Assembly (NCBI GenBank): GCA_002424635.1
Contig: DIKT01000012.1
Span: 1,594-37,444 of the forward strand
DNA length: 35,851 nt
Direction: 5' to 3'
Source of the DNA: Desulfobulbaceae bacterium UBA5611
Lineage (GTDB): Bacteria > Desulfobacterota > Desulfobulbia > Desulfobulbales > Desulfocapsaceae
Each line of letters opens with the position of its first letter. Positions within the stretch are counted from its first letter, which is position 1. Both the position numbers and the translations under genes were made by a program. Shown in pieces: positions 8,187-15,537 of the stretch. The notes beneath the pieces are model-generated. The model searched no databases. It was not told the DNA's origin and worked only from the letters and a program-made list of their open reading frames with translations.

Positions 8187-9128
8187 TTATTTGAGCAGCA
8201 GGCTGCCGATATTGCGCAAAGTACCGTGATAGTATAAACCGTATTTGACGACAAGATATTTGCGGATCAGCCAGGACCTTGCCGGTAGCTCAACAAAAGC
8301 GGCAATCATTGCCGCTTGCCGGGGCGAAAGGGCCGCACGGTATTGATCGGCAAAGGCCTGCGCCTGTTTAATTACCCTGCTCACTAGTTCATTTCTTTTA
8401 AGCGTCTCTGCCCTGCTGTAAAAATTCAGCAATAATTTAAGGGCAGCCAGAGCCCCCCAACTTTTGGCCCCCGTATCATTGCTATCATGCTGTCGATACA
8501 GGATCAGAGGTGCATGGAAATACTCCAGATGACCGAAGGTTACCGCCACCAGAGCGAGCCACCAGTCATGCATCATGGCATCGTCGGCAATGGGTAACGC
8601 TTTTTTTTTCAAGGCCTCATTTATCACTATAGTGCAACCGGTAGCGGTATTCTGCGGCAGCAGCCGGTTAAGAATTTTTCCTTTTGCAGGATTACTTTGC
8701 TGGAAGTGCCACAAGGATTCAGCAATGAGATTCAATTGGGCATCGACTACCTTGGCATCCGTATGAAGCATAATAGGGACGTCTGCACCATACACGGCTT
8801 CCATCTGCACTATTTTTTGCAGAGACAGCTCTATCTTGTTTGGTAGCCAGACATCATCCTGATCACACAAAAAGATGTAATTCCCGCGGCAGAGGCTGAT
8901 AGCTTTTTCAAAGTTCTTCACCGGCCCCAGATTGCTCTCATTGCGGTGAATATGAACCGCGAATTGCGCCCATGTTTTAAACTCAGAGAGGATGGCAATG
9001 GTATTGTCATTTGAAAGGTCATCGCAGACCACCAGCTCATCAGGTCGCAGTGACTGGGCAGCGATGCTGGCAAGCTGTTCCTGGAGAAATTTCTCACCGT
9101 TATAGGTGCAGAGTGCGATGGAAATCAT
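8187..9128 (-). CDS. GT2 family glycosyltransferase, full-length copy of a duplicated gene
   Basis: The protein has 313 aa from the ATG at 9128 (the open frame extends to a TTG at 9155 without support). Motifs: ISIALCTYNGEKFLQEQL (2-19), VVCDDLSNDNT (33-43), IFLCDQDDVWLPNK (85-98) and MMHDWW further on, a DHDWW-like acceptor-side motif. It probably transfers a sugar to a lipid-linked glycan in the cytoplasm. Bases 8408-9125 have a second copy at 19237-19954 in the same orientation, about 90% identical in protein; that copy lacks the last 80 or so residues. This gene is therefore the intact version. It follows wecE with a 27-base gap. Confidence 0.88.
   Translation of the reverse strand: MISIALCTYNGEKFLQEQLASIAAQSLRPDELVVCDDLSNDNTIAILSEFKTWAQFAVHIHRNESNLGPVKNFEKAISLCRGNYIFLCDQDDVWLPNKIELSLQKIVQMEAVYGADVPIMLHTDAKVVDAQLNLIAESLWHFQQSNPAKGKILNRLLPQNTATGCTIVINEALKKKALPIADDAMMHDWWLALVAVTFGHLEYFHAPLILYRQHDSNDTGAKSWGALAALKLLLNFYSRAETLKRNELVSRVIKQAQAFADQYRAALSPRQAAMIAAFVELPARSWLIRKYLVVKYGLYYHGTLRNIGSLLLK
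8408..9125 (-). repeat. 718-bp direct repeat, copy 1 (within intact GT2)
   Basis: Same orientation and offset (10829 bases) as copy 2 at 19237-19954, with no visible gaps. It is long enough for homologous recombination, which would excise the 10.8 kb between the copies. Confidence 0.85.
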
Positions 9129-9155
9129 AGGATTATTATTAGTCCAAACAACCAA

Positions 9156-10304
9156 TCAATTTTCATTCACTTTAACAAGGCCTAGCACCCGAGCCAGGAC
9201 CGTCACGACCTTCTCCTGCTGACCCAGGGGCATGCCCCTCCAAAGTGGCAACCGGACAAGCTGTTGCGCCACCGCATCGGTGACTTTCATATCACCGTTG
9301 ACCCGGCCGTAACGGAGACCGGCCGGCGACGAATGGAGGGGAACATAATGAAAGATCGCGGCCACGCCATTTTCCTTCAGCGCCGTCAGGATAGGCTCCC
9401 GGCCAATGCCAGGCGACAGGAGAGTGTAGTACATGTGGGCGTTGTGCTGACAGTGATCCGGCACCACCGGCCGTCGAAACAAACCCGACTTTTCCAGCGA
9501 CACGAGCAGCCCGTGGTATTGCCGCCAAATAGCGAGGCGGTTGGCGGTGATAGTGTCAGCCTCATCGAACTGCGCCCACAGAAAAGCGGCAATGATCTCG
9601 CCGGGCAGATAGGAGGACCCGACATCCACCCAAGTGTACTTATCTACTTCGCCACGAAAAAATTTGCTCCGATTGGTCCCTTTCTCCCGGATGATCTCGG
9701 CCCGTTCGGTAAACCGATCGTCGTTCACCAGCAAGGCCCCGCCCTCTCCGGAGATGACGTTCTTGGTCTCATGGAACGAGTAGGCGCCCAGGTGGCCGAT
9801 GGTACCCAGTGGCCGCCCCTTGTAAGTGGACATGAGCCCCTGGGCGGCATCCTCGATAACCAGCAGATTGCGATGCTGGGCAATCTCCATAATCATGTCC
9901 ATCTCGCAAGCGACACCGGCATAATGCACGGGCACGATGGCCTTGGTTCGCGAGGTAATGGCCTCCTCAATTTTCGTTTCATCGATATTAAGGGTATCGG
10001 AACGAATATCGACAAACACCGGCACCCCCCCGCGTAACACGAAGGCATTGGCGGAGGAAACAAAGGTGTATGACGGCATGATAACCTCATCACCAGGCTG
10101 AATATCGGCCAGTATTGCCGCCATTTCCAGGGCCGCCGTGCAGGAGTGAGTTAACAAGGCCTTCTTGGCGCCCACCTTCTCCTCCAGCCAACCGTGGCAA
10201 CGCTTGGTGAAAGGGCCGTCACCAGCCAACATATTGTTGAAATGGGCCTGGGCAATGAAATAGAGCTCCTTGCCGGTCATATAGGGTTTATTGAAGGGGA
10301 TCAT
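9156..10304 (-). CDS. wecE: dTDP-4-amino-4,6-dideoxygalactose transaminase (WecE/RffA type)
   Basis: PLP-dependent sugar aminotransferase of the DegT/DnrJ/EryC1/StrS family. It would convert dTDP-4-keto-6-deoxyglucose to dTDP-4-amino-4,6-dideoxygalactose with glutamate as amino donor. At 382 aa it is very close to the E. coli enzyme (about 376 aa) along its whole length. Shared signatures are MIPFN at the start, PGDEVIMPSYTFVS (70-83), VPVHYAGVACEMD, EDAAQG (151-156) and SFHETKN (176-182) with Schiff-base Lys181, then REKGTNRSKFFRGEVDKYTW. No rmlB is in the window, and the adjacent rmlA is broken, so the dTDP-sugar precursor must come from elsewhere. Its start lies within the 3' end of the rmlA remnant. 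Confidence 0.92.
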   Translation of the reverse strand: MIPFNKPYMTGKELYFIAQAHFNNMLAGDGPFTKRCHGWLEEKVGAKKALLTHSCTAALEMAAILADIQPGDEVIMPSYTFVSSANAFVLRGGVPVFVDIRSDTLNIDETKIEEAITSRTKAIVPVHYAGVACEMDMIMEIAQHRNLLVIEDAAQGLMSTYKGRPLGTIGHLGAYSFHETKNVISGEGGALLVNDDRFTERAEIIREKGTNRSKFFRGEVDKYTWVDVGSSYLPGEIIAAFLWAQFDEADTITANRLAIWRQYHGLLVSLEKSGLFRRPVVPDHCQHNAHMYYTLLSPGIGREPILTALKENGVAAIFHYVPLHSSPAGLRYGRVNGDMKVTDAVAQQLVRLPLWRGMPLGQQEKVVTVLARVLGLVKVNEN

Positions 10305-10880
10305 GAAAAATATCCTTGGCGCTTTTCTTTGCGGAGGTCAAAAGGTAATCGCGGTATTCACAATTCGGCATCGTGTCCAGCAGCGTCGTACTCGTGCCAG
10401 CATCGAGCCATGCAAAACCACGGCTCAGCCAGTGCACACACAACTGTTCCCGCCGCAGATACTCTAGATTGACATCGGTAATCTCAAGTTCACCCCGCGC
10501 CGAGAGCTTGATGCCACGGGCAAACTCCACCACCTGGTCGTCTTAGATATACACACCAGGTACTGCGAAGCTGCTCTTCGGCTGCGACGGTTTCTCCTCC
10601 AGCGACAGCATCTTGCCATCGCGGTTGAACTGCATTACACCGTAATGCGCGGGATCTTTAACATGGTAAGCAAAGATCGTGGCACCCGATTCAAAAGATG
10701 AGATAGCACGCGGAAAGTCATCGCCACCGGAGAAGATATTGTCGTCAAGCATCAACACCACTGGCTCGCCGCCTACAAAGTCGTCGGCAATCAGAAAGGC
10801 CTGCGCGATTCCCTCCGGTTTGGCCTGCTCACGATATTCGATCCCGACTCCCACCGACCATCGACAAGGAACACCGCCTT
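10288..10880 (-). pseudogene. rmlA: Glucose-1-phosphate thymidylyltransferase (rmlA/rfbA) remnant with in-frame stop
   Basis: Translated in one frame, this matches RmlA from roughly family residue 75 to 230: EYREQAKPEGIAQAFLIADD, VLMLDDNIFSGGD, SGATIFAYHVKDPAHYGV, LSLEEKPSQPKS, then GVYI-stop-DDQVVEFARG and SARGELEITDVN, SRGFAWLDAGTSTTLLD. The stop (TAA, plus-strand 10543-10545) sits where the family has a Tyr codon in the GLYFYDN region, so one base change explains it. The N-terminal third, with the GGSGTRL nucleotide-binding loop, is missing; the join is near 10880, at the stop codon of the GtrB-like gene. After LLD the homology also ends. The gene is dead: truncated at both ends and interrupted. 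It would have made dTDP-glucose for the WecE pathway. Confidence 0.85.
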
Positions 10881-11806
10881 TAATCTAAGTGGCAATTAAC
10901 TTCTTCGCGTACCACATATTGCGGCAAATGGTTAACAGTCATAAATACTCTGCCCAGATACTCTCCCATTACGCCCAACGTAAGCAAGATCATCCCACCC
11001 ATAAAGAATATCGATGAGATTGTGCCTGTAAAGCCCGCAGTAATGCTTGGGTTAATTAGTTTTTGAATGATAGTATACCCACCAAATATAAAGCCACCAA
11101 ACGCAGCTGCTGAACCTGTTACAACAGCCATACGCAAAGGGATTACTGAAAAGCTGGTAAGACTGGAAAGCCAGACACGTGCCATCTTGGCAAGCGTATA
11201 GCCGCTCTTGCCCGCAATTCTCTTGTTGTGGCGCATTGGAACATTCGCAATATTTTTGGTTACTTGCAAGAGAAATCCAGACCAGTTAGGATAAGGGCTC
11301 GTGTATGCCTTTAAAGCATCAACAACATACCGTCGAGTAGCAGAGAATGCCGATGTCTTTATATCTTTTGGCTTCCCTGCCAATAAAGAAGTCGTGTAGG
11401 CATTTATCTCACTCACAGCTCGTTGGAATAATGAATGCTTCTTATCTTCAAACAAGGCATAGGCAACATCATATCCTTCATCTAGCTTAGCAACGAGCAA
11501 CATTATCTTGTCAACAGGATGTTGACCATCATCGTCCATATAGACTACTACATCACCCGATATATAAGGCAATGCAGCCATGCGAGCGGAATGTTGTCCA
11601 AAGTTTCTTGAAAGGTTTATGCCTATAACAGCTGGATCTTGTTTACAGAGTTCTCGAATGATGTCAAACGTATTATCAGGAGAACCATCATTTATAAGAA
11701 TGATTTGATAGTCTTGTCCGCTCTTCAACATTTCAGCTCTAATTGACCCGACTACATCTGGCAATGTCATAGCAGAACAATAGCAGGGAATGGCGATTGA
11801 AATCAT
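10880..11806 (-). CDS. Polyprenyl-phosphate glycosyltransferase, GtrB/ArnC-like GT2
   Basis: The protein has 308 aa. An N-terminal GT-A domain carries ISIAIPCYC (2-10), INDGSPDNT (38-46), LSRNFGQHSARMAAL and YMDDDGQHP (89-97). Two C-terminal transmembrane segments (about residues 225-250 and 262-288) complete the GtrB/ArnC/DPM architecture. Such enzymes attach a sugar to undecaprenyl phosphate at the cytoplasmic face for later flipping and transfer in the periplasm. The start overlaps the pyruvyl transferase stop as ATGA, with AAGGG 5 bases upstream, so translation is coupled. Two small EamA/SMR proteins a few genes away could be its flippase. The stop codon coincides with the 5' break of the rmlA remnant. 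Confidence 0.88.
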   Translation of the reverse strand: MISIAIPCYCSAMTLPDVVGSIRAEMLKSGQDYQIILINDGSPDNTFDIIRELCKQDPAVIGINLSRNFGQHSARMAALPYISGDVVVYMDDDGQHPVDKIMLLVAKLDEGYDVAYALFEDKKHSLFQRAVSEINAYTTSLLAGKPKDIKTSAFSATRRYVVDALKAYTSPYPNWSGFLLQVTKNIANVPMRHNKRIAGKSGYTLAKMARVWLSSLTSFSVIPLRMAVVTGSAAAFGGFIFGGYTIIQKLINPSITAGFTGTISSIFFMGGMILLTLGVMGEYLGRVFMTVNHLPQYVVREEVNCHLD

Positions 11807-13140
11807 CTAAGCCCTTCATGATTGCTTGGGTCCATCAGGTCCGCCAGAATATCAAAACCATTAATAGCTTCTTGTTTCACTAGGGGTATTGTTGTCTGGA
11901 GTCGTTCCCTTGTCACATTGGAATCCGAATTGAACTTATTGTATGCAGAAATCATGTTTCCACATTCTCGAGGGACAACATATTCCTCAACTCCTGCGAG
12001 CTCAAAGAAGCCAAACATCTTGTGCGCTAGTGGACCGTTTTTGTAATCAACTGCTAGAGTCGGAATACACTGTGCGAGACCAGCTACGGCCCCATGGACG
12101 CGTCCAGAAACCAACATATCTAGTTGCCCAATAAGCGCGTGCATCTCCCAAGGCTGATATAACTGATCAACTTTGTGGACAAGATCCATATTCGCAATTC
12201 CACGGCTTTTCAAAATATCATACAACTGACATATCATTTTATAATCCCGCCAATGAGTTCTCTTAAAATTTGGAGGCAGAATAAATCCGTTCGAATGCGA
12301 AATAAGCACCACTCTCTGTCCTTTTTCGACAACCATGTGCTCAATAAGCTCCACATAATCGGAAAAATCTGAATCATCGCGCTCCCAGCTATCGAACGAA
12401 CTCCCTGGGAGCGAATATGTCGCCAAAATGAATCCAACGTTCAGTGCATCAGATAAATCGAAGCCTTCGGCAGCGCGCAGTGATGTTACATCGACTATCT
12501 GAGGATAATAACTAGAATCAAAAAGGAAAGCTGGGCAAGCTGCGTGCACGGTCTTTGAAACATCAAAGCCGCCTTCGCTCAAAATCCTACGAGAATTCTT
12601 TTCTCGAGTCACAACCAATGAGAAATCACTAAATACCTTGCGGGCCAAATCAAGGTAGCGGGAATCTGTCACGGGTCCAGGTGAGCTTGCAAACAATACG
12701 ACCGTTTTACCCATTGTCATTGCACTGCGAGTCTTAAGCAGATCAACCAAGAATCTATTGGGCCCCATGCCTTCAGAGTTGTCGCCCCACATATCCCCTG
12801 CAAATGAAATTACCAAATCAGAGGAAAGTACAGTTTGAAGATACTCGCTCAGGCCTTCACAAACTGTTTCTGAAGCAAATGCATACGCAGATGCGAAGTC
12901 CTTAAGAGCCGAATCAAGATCAGATTCAACCCAACCATAATAGGATTCCAAGCTCATCGTTTTTACACATTCTGCTTCGCAGAATTCATCTGTAAGTTGT
13001 AGCGTAGTGATAATTTCTGCACCAGGAAATACTCTGTGCAGATTTCTGAACAGTGGAACCATAATGTAGTAATTTCCGATATTCCCATGCTCCATTCGAC
13101 CCCATTGGAGCGAACACAAGCCCGTTACTAGAACTCTCAT
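11803..13140 (-). CDS. Polysaccharide pyruvyl transferase family protein
   Basis: The protein has 445 aa, in the CsaB/WcaK-like family that transfers pyruvate from phosphoenolpyruvate to sugar hydroxyls as a ketal. Visible family features are the N-terminal GNIGNYYIM stretch, LVISFAGDMWGDNSEG, VVTREKNSRRIL and the C-terminal SGRVHGAVAGLAQCIPTL. These resemble the family's usual (S)xRxHG-type signature that binds the phosphate. A good ribosome site (AAGGAG, 10 bases before the ATG) supports the start at 13140. It overlaps the downstream GtrB-like gene by 4 bases and follows the GNAT gene closely. Codon and base use is visibly more A/T-rich than in wecE, suggesting a different origin. Some family members do other chemistry, so pyruvylation is likely, not proven. 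Confidence 0.85.
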   Translation of the reverse strand: MRVLVTGLCSLQWGRMEHGNIGNYYIMVPLFRNLHRVFPGAEIITTLQLTDEFCEAECVKTMSLESYYGWVESDLDSALKDFASAYAFASETVCEGLSEYLQTVLSSDLVISFAGDMWGDNSEGMGPNRFLVDLLKTRSAMTMGKTVVLFASSPGPVTDSRYLDLARKVFSDFSLVVTREKNSRRILSEGGFDVSKTVHAACPAFLFDSSYYPQIVDVTSLRAAEGFDLSDALNVGFILATYSLPGSSFDSWERDDSDFSDYVELIEHMVVEKGQRVVLISHSNGFILPPNFKRTHWRDYKMICQLYDILKSRGIANMDLVHKVDQLYQPWEMHALIGQLDMLVSGRVHGAVAGLAQCIPTLAVDYKNGPLAHKMFGFFELAGVEEYVVPRECGNMISAYNKFNSDSNVTRERLQTTIPLVKQEAINGFDILADLMDPSNHEGLR

Positions 13141-13147
13141 AAGTTAG

Positions 13148-13705
13148 TTACTCCTTCCAATAATCCCTCTCGCAAATGAGATCGTCGTACTCCTCGCGCA
13201 AAATTCCAATCAACACCAAATCATGGTATTGTCCATTTTTAAATACAGCTTGGCGCTTCTGCCCCTCAATGGCCCATCTACATTTTTCGACGAACAATGC
13301 TCTTGAGCGGGTATTGAAGTCCAAAAAACAGCTTTCAATACGATTCATGTGCATTTGTTCAAAGCAAAACCGCATTACTGCCATAACAGAATCAGTGCCA
13401 ATCCCCTGGCCCATGTTTTTCTCGCTAAAAAGCTTAATCCCAGTATGACAAGATTTATTCTTCCAGTCGACATTTACAATACTCATATATCCAACTGGGT
13501 CACCATCTAACTCAATAATTAATCGTGATTCAGTGTCACCAGACAAGTGCTCTTTCATCCATTTATCCTGAGCATTTACAGAGACTGGAAAACTGAAACC
13601 ATTTTCGTACTGCTCAAGTGATGCAGAATTGACCATTTCTCGCAATAACTCGCTATCACTCAATTCGATTGCTCGCAGTATCACACGTTTTCCGTTAATC
13701 AGCAC
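13148..13705 (-). CDS. GNAT family N-acetyltransferase, RimL/PseH-like
   Basis: The protein has 185 aa. RVILRAIELSDSELLREMV at the N-terminus and GIKLFSEKNMGQGIGTDSV, the acetyl-CoA pyrophosphate loop (GQGIGT), define the fold. RIESCFLDFNTRSRALFVEKC closes it. I chose the GTG at 13705 because GGAGG ends 6 bases upstream; a GTG at 13723 would place that site inside the gene. In this setting it probably N-acetylates a nucleotide-linked amino sugar, such as the product of WecE, the job done by WecD in enterobacterial common antigen. It sits between the WbqC-family gene and the pyruvyl transferase. The substrate is inferred from context only; peptide or antibiotic acetylation cannot be excluded. 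Confidence 0.82.
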   Translation of the reverse strand: MLINGKRVILRAIELSDSELLREMVNSASLEQYENGFSFPVSVNAQDKWMKEHLSGDTESRLIIELDGDPVGYMSIVNVDWKNKSCHTGIKLFSEKNMGQGIGTDSVMAVMRFCFEQMHMNRIESCFLDFNTRSRALFVEKCRWAIEGQKRQAVFKNGQYHDLVLIGILREEYDDLICERDYWKE

Positions 13706-13735
13706 TACGCACCTCCAGCCCACATTTCTACCGAA

Positions 13736-14428
13736 TCACTTTGCTCGCCAGCCCCATATGTAGTCAGTAGCATTATCGCCCATATTTAGCAGCAAATCGA
13801 CTACGCTTAAATTATGACAAAATTCTGATCCTAATTGCGGGTACTCAGGATAGCCCGAATAGTCTTTCCAAACGAGATCGATTCCTGCATCAACATAATC
13901 CTGCTCACGTATATACCCCTGAGCAGCCGGCCCCGACACATACGTACTCGCACCCGCATTTTGTAACATCGAAAGCAGTTTTTTGTGTTTTACTCCATGT
14001 GTTTTAAAATCTCGACTGTCCGCAAATTTAGTAGTGCACCCCAGTAATTCTTGCGCAACGGTCGTGATAAAAAAACGGTTGAGTTCATAAAGATGATCCC
14101 ACTGGCGCTTAAGATACATGTCCGCAAGAAGCTCTTCGTACTCTTTGTAGTGTGCAGACTTGCTGTAGTTCTGTCTAATTTGGTTAAAGTGTTGTTTCTG
14201 CCAAGATTTGTCTTCCAAGAATACATCAAGTATCAGTCTACGCTCATTTGTGCCGCATGGCACTGTCAACCATTTAGAGCCCGACGGAGTTTGAATCTTA
14301 TTACGGTTACGCCAATCATTCTTGGTGTACTGTAAGTCGTCATGAAAAATGAATAAATCGACATCGTTGATTATGTCGAAATACCCTTTCCAAGGAATAT
14401 AGTTTGACTGCAAAACTGCTACTCTCAT
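13736..14428 (-). CDS. WbqC family protein
   Basis: The protein has 230 aa and starts MRVAVLQSNYIPWKGYFD, followed by DLFIFHDDLQYTKNDWRNRN and WLTVPCG, the diagnostic N-terminal block of the WbqC-like family found in many O-antigen loci. There is no membrane segment. The biochemical function of the family is not well fixed; its frequent place next to sugar aminotransferases and acyltransferases suggests a role in modifying amino-deoxy sugars. Its start codon and ribosome site (AGGTGGAGT-ATG) were duplicated as a 25-bp tandem repeat, leaving a five-codon reading frame directly upstream. It lies between the EamA pair and the GNAT gene in one apparent transcription unit. Confidence 0.88.
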   Translation of the reverse strand: MRVAVLQSNYIPWKGYFDIINDVDLFIFHDDLQYTKNDWRNRNKIQTPSGSKWLTVPCGTNERRLILDVFLEDKSWQKQHFNQIRQNYSKSAHYKEYEELLADMYLKRQWDHLYELNRFFITTVAQELLGCTTKFADSRDFKTHGVKHKKLLSMLQNAGASTYVSGPAAQGYIREQDYVDAGIDLVWKDYSGYPEYPQLGSEFCHNLSVVDLLLNMGDNATDYIWGWRAK

Positions 14429-14462
14429 ACTCCACCTAAACTGCTACTCTCATACTCCACCT
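14413..14462 (-). repeat. 25-bp tandem duplication of an RBS and start codon, creating a five-codon leader
   Basis: Units 14413-14437 and 14438-14462 are identical. Each, read on the minus strand, holds AGGTGGAGT followed by ATG AGA GTA GCA GTT. The upstream copy therefore encodes MRVAV and then stops at TAG (14436-14438), and that stop overlaps the ribosome site of the real wbqC-like start. The duplication also fuses with the stop of the upstream EamA gene. It may alter translation of the WbqC-family protein by re-initiation. Confidence 0.85.
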
Positions 14463-14802
14463 AAATGTTAAAGATAAAAATTCCCAGCACGATTACCGCA
14501 ATTCCTGTCCATTTATTCCATTCAATACTTTCTCGCAAAATGAACTTACTAAGTATTACCACAAAAACATAAGACGACGTACTAACGATTGGAACGATTT
14601 TGTAAGGCACATACATGAATGCCACAATATTAATCAGTGTAGTGCCAAATAGTAGACCGTAACCAATCAGCACATATTTATTGAGATATTCCTTAACATA
14701 CGAACGGTGTTGTCTCATCGCACTCATTTTCAATAGAACCTGTGAAACTGAGGCCACGAATCCAGATAGCACTACCAGCATAACTGCGTTGTAACTATTC
14801 AT
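14461..14802 (-). CDS. Small EamA/SMR-type membrane transporter subunit (ArnF-like)
   Basis: The protein has 113 aa with four predicted transmembrane helices (about 5-25, 43-62, 68-87 and 92-111) and the end-of-fold pattern FILRESIEWNKWTGIAVIVLG. In EamA/DMT proteins this E-S/T-x-x-x-W-x-G-I-x-L-I-x-G stretch marks the last helices. At half the normal EamA length it must work as a dimer, as SMR proteins and the ArnE/ArnF undecaprenyl-phosphate-aminoarabinose flippase do. GGTGA lies 6 bases before the ATG. It overlaps the next gene upstream by 8 bases, so the two are made together. A flippase for polyprenyl-phosphate-linked sugar is the best guess. Confidence 0.75.
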   Translation of the reverse strand: MNSYNAVMLVVLSGFVASVSQVLLKMSAMRQHRSYVKEYLNKYVLIGYGLLFGTTLINIVAFMYVPYKIVPIVSTSSYVFVVILSKFILRESIEWNKWTGIAVIVLGIFIFNI

Positions 14803-15145
14803 TTGAATTCACCAGTAATGTCCCTACAAATACTAGGCACACGCCCACCAAGTTCCATATTGTTAGAGTTTCACCAAATATTGTTATGGCCCAAATCATA
14901 GACCAAAAAATGGACATGCTCGACACGAGATACGCCCACGAAAGAGTCGCTGCCTTAATTATCTTTTGCCAGCAATAGGCATACACCAAAAGGATGGCGA
15001 CATAACCAGACATTCGAATACATGTTTCAATAGAAAACATACCGTTTTTTTGAACAGATACCGATGTCAACTTCACAACAACTCCCGCGAGTGAAAATAA
15101 GATATTTAGGAGCTGCATGCTTATGTAGAGCCTTATATTATGCAT
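14795..15145 (-). CDS. Small EamA/SMR-type membrane transporter subunit (ArnE-like partner)
   Basis: The protein has 116 aa from the ATG at 15145. An AAGGA stands 10 bases upstream, while the TTG at 15154 is too close to it. Four hydrophobic segments and a last block TIFGETLTIWNLVGVCLVFVG repeat the EamA end pattern seen in its partner. The two proteins differ clearly in sequence, as expected for a heterodimer. Together with the GtrB/ArnC-like transferase and the GT-C proteins nearby, they could form a route for moving a polyprenyl-linked sugar to the periplasm. Its start overlaps the 3' end of an aminotransferase remnant, which suggests the pair was spliced into the locus by recombination. 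Confidence 0.72.
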   Translation of the reverse strand: MHNIRLYISMQLLNILFSLAGVVVKLTSVSVQKNGMFSIETCIRMSGYVAILLVYAYCWQKIIKAATLSWAYLVSSMSIFWSMIWAITIFGETLTIWNLVGVCLVFVGTLLVNSNE

Positions 15146-15312
15146 ATCTGGCAAATCCTTGAGTTGCTACATCGATAACTTGCGTAACCTGTTCATCTGT
15201 CATGTCGGCAAATAAGGGAAGCCGCAGCAATCGATTCGCATACTCTTGGGTAACTGGCAGATCCATCGCTTTATAACTAAGCCCTCGTCCAACGGGTGAA
15301 GAATGGGTGATC
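15138..15312 (-). pseudogene. C-terminal remnant of a DegT/DnrJ-type sugar aminotransferase
   Basis: One minus-strand frame reads THSSPVGRG, then LSYKAMDLPVTQEYANRLL, RLPLFADMTDEQVTQVIDV and ends ATQGFARYA-stop at 15138. This is the C-terminal signature of DegT/VioA/WecE-like aminotransferases (HSSPAGR... LPVTE..SNRLLRLP). Nothing upstream of about 15312 continues it: the PLP domain is gone. It is not a close copy of the wecE C-terminus in this window, so it comes from a second aminotransferase. It runs 8 bases into the EamA gene. Confidence 0.75.
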
Positions 15313-15492
15313 AATCGCTTTGTAAGTCCTCTTTAACCTTACTGGTTGACGCAGATCACAGAGGCAGGCAGAGAGGGCGGCCATGATTCCGACTAGCGCC
15401 ACACGCAGCAGATAGAGCGTGGCAATGCCGATATTCAAGAGCAGAAGAGCCAAAGCGGCTTTATGTGAAAAGGCAAGATTCTTTAGTGACAT
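15277..15492 (-). CDS. Small hypothetical protein, possible 5' fragment of a membrane protein
   Basis: The frame has 71 codons with one strong hydrophobic segment (about residues 10-42) and then a basic tail that reads through the aminotransferase remnant in another frame (ending FFTRWTRA). AAAGGA lies about 9 bases before the ATG at 15492. I do not recognise a family. The likeliest reading is the start of a lost membrane protein, joined by deletion to the aminotransferase end, and not a functional gene. Confidence 0.35.
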   Translation of the reverse strand: MSLKNLAFSHKAALALLLLNIGIATLYLLRVALVGIMAALSACLCDLRQPVRLKRTYKAIDHPFFTRWTRA

Positions 15493-15537
15493 GTCTTCAT
15501 ATCCTTTAACCCCTTAAAATCCTCAACGCTTGTATTT

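Noticed and set aside
9264..10037. 257-codon plus-strand frame opposite wecE
   Set aside because: Antisense shadow of a strongly conserved aminotransferase; composition follows the wecE codons.
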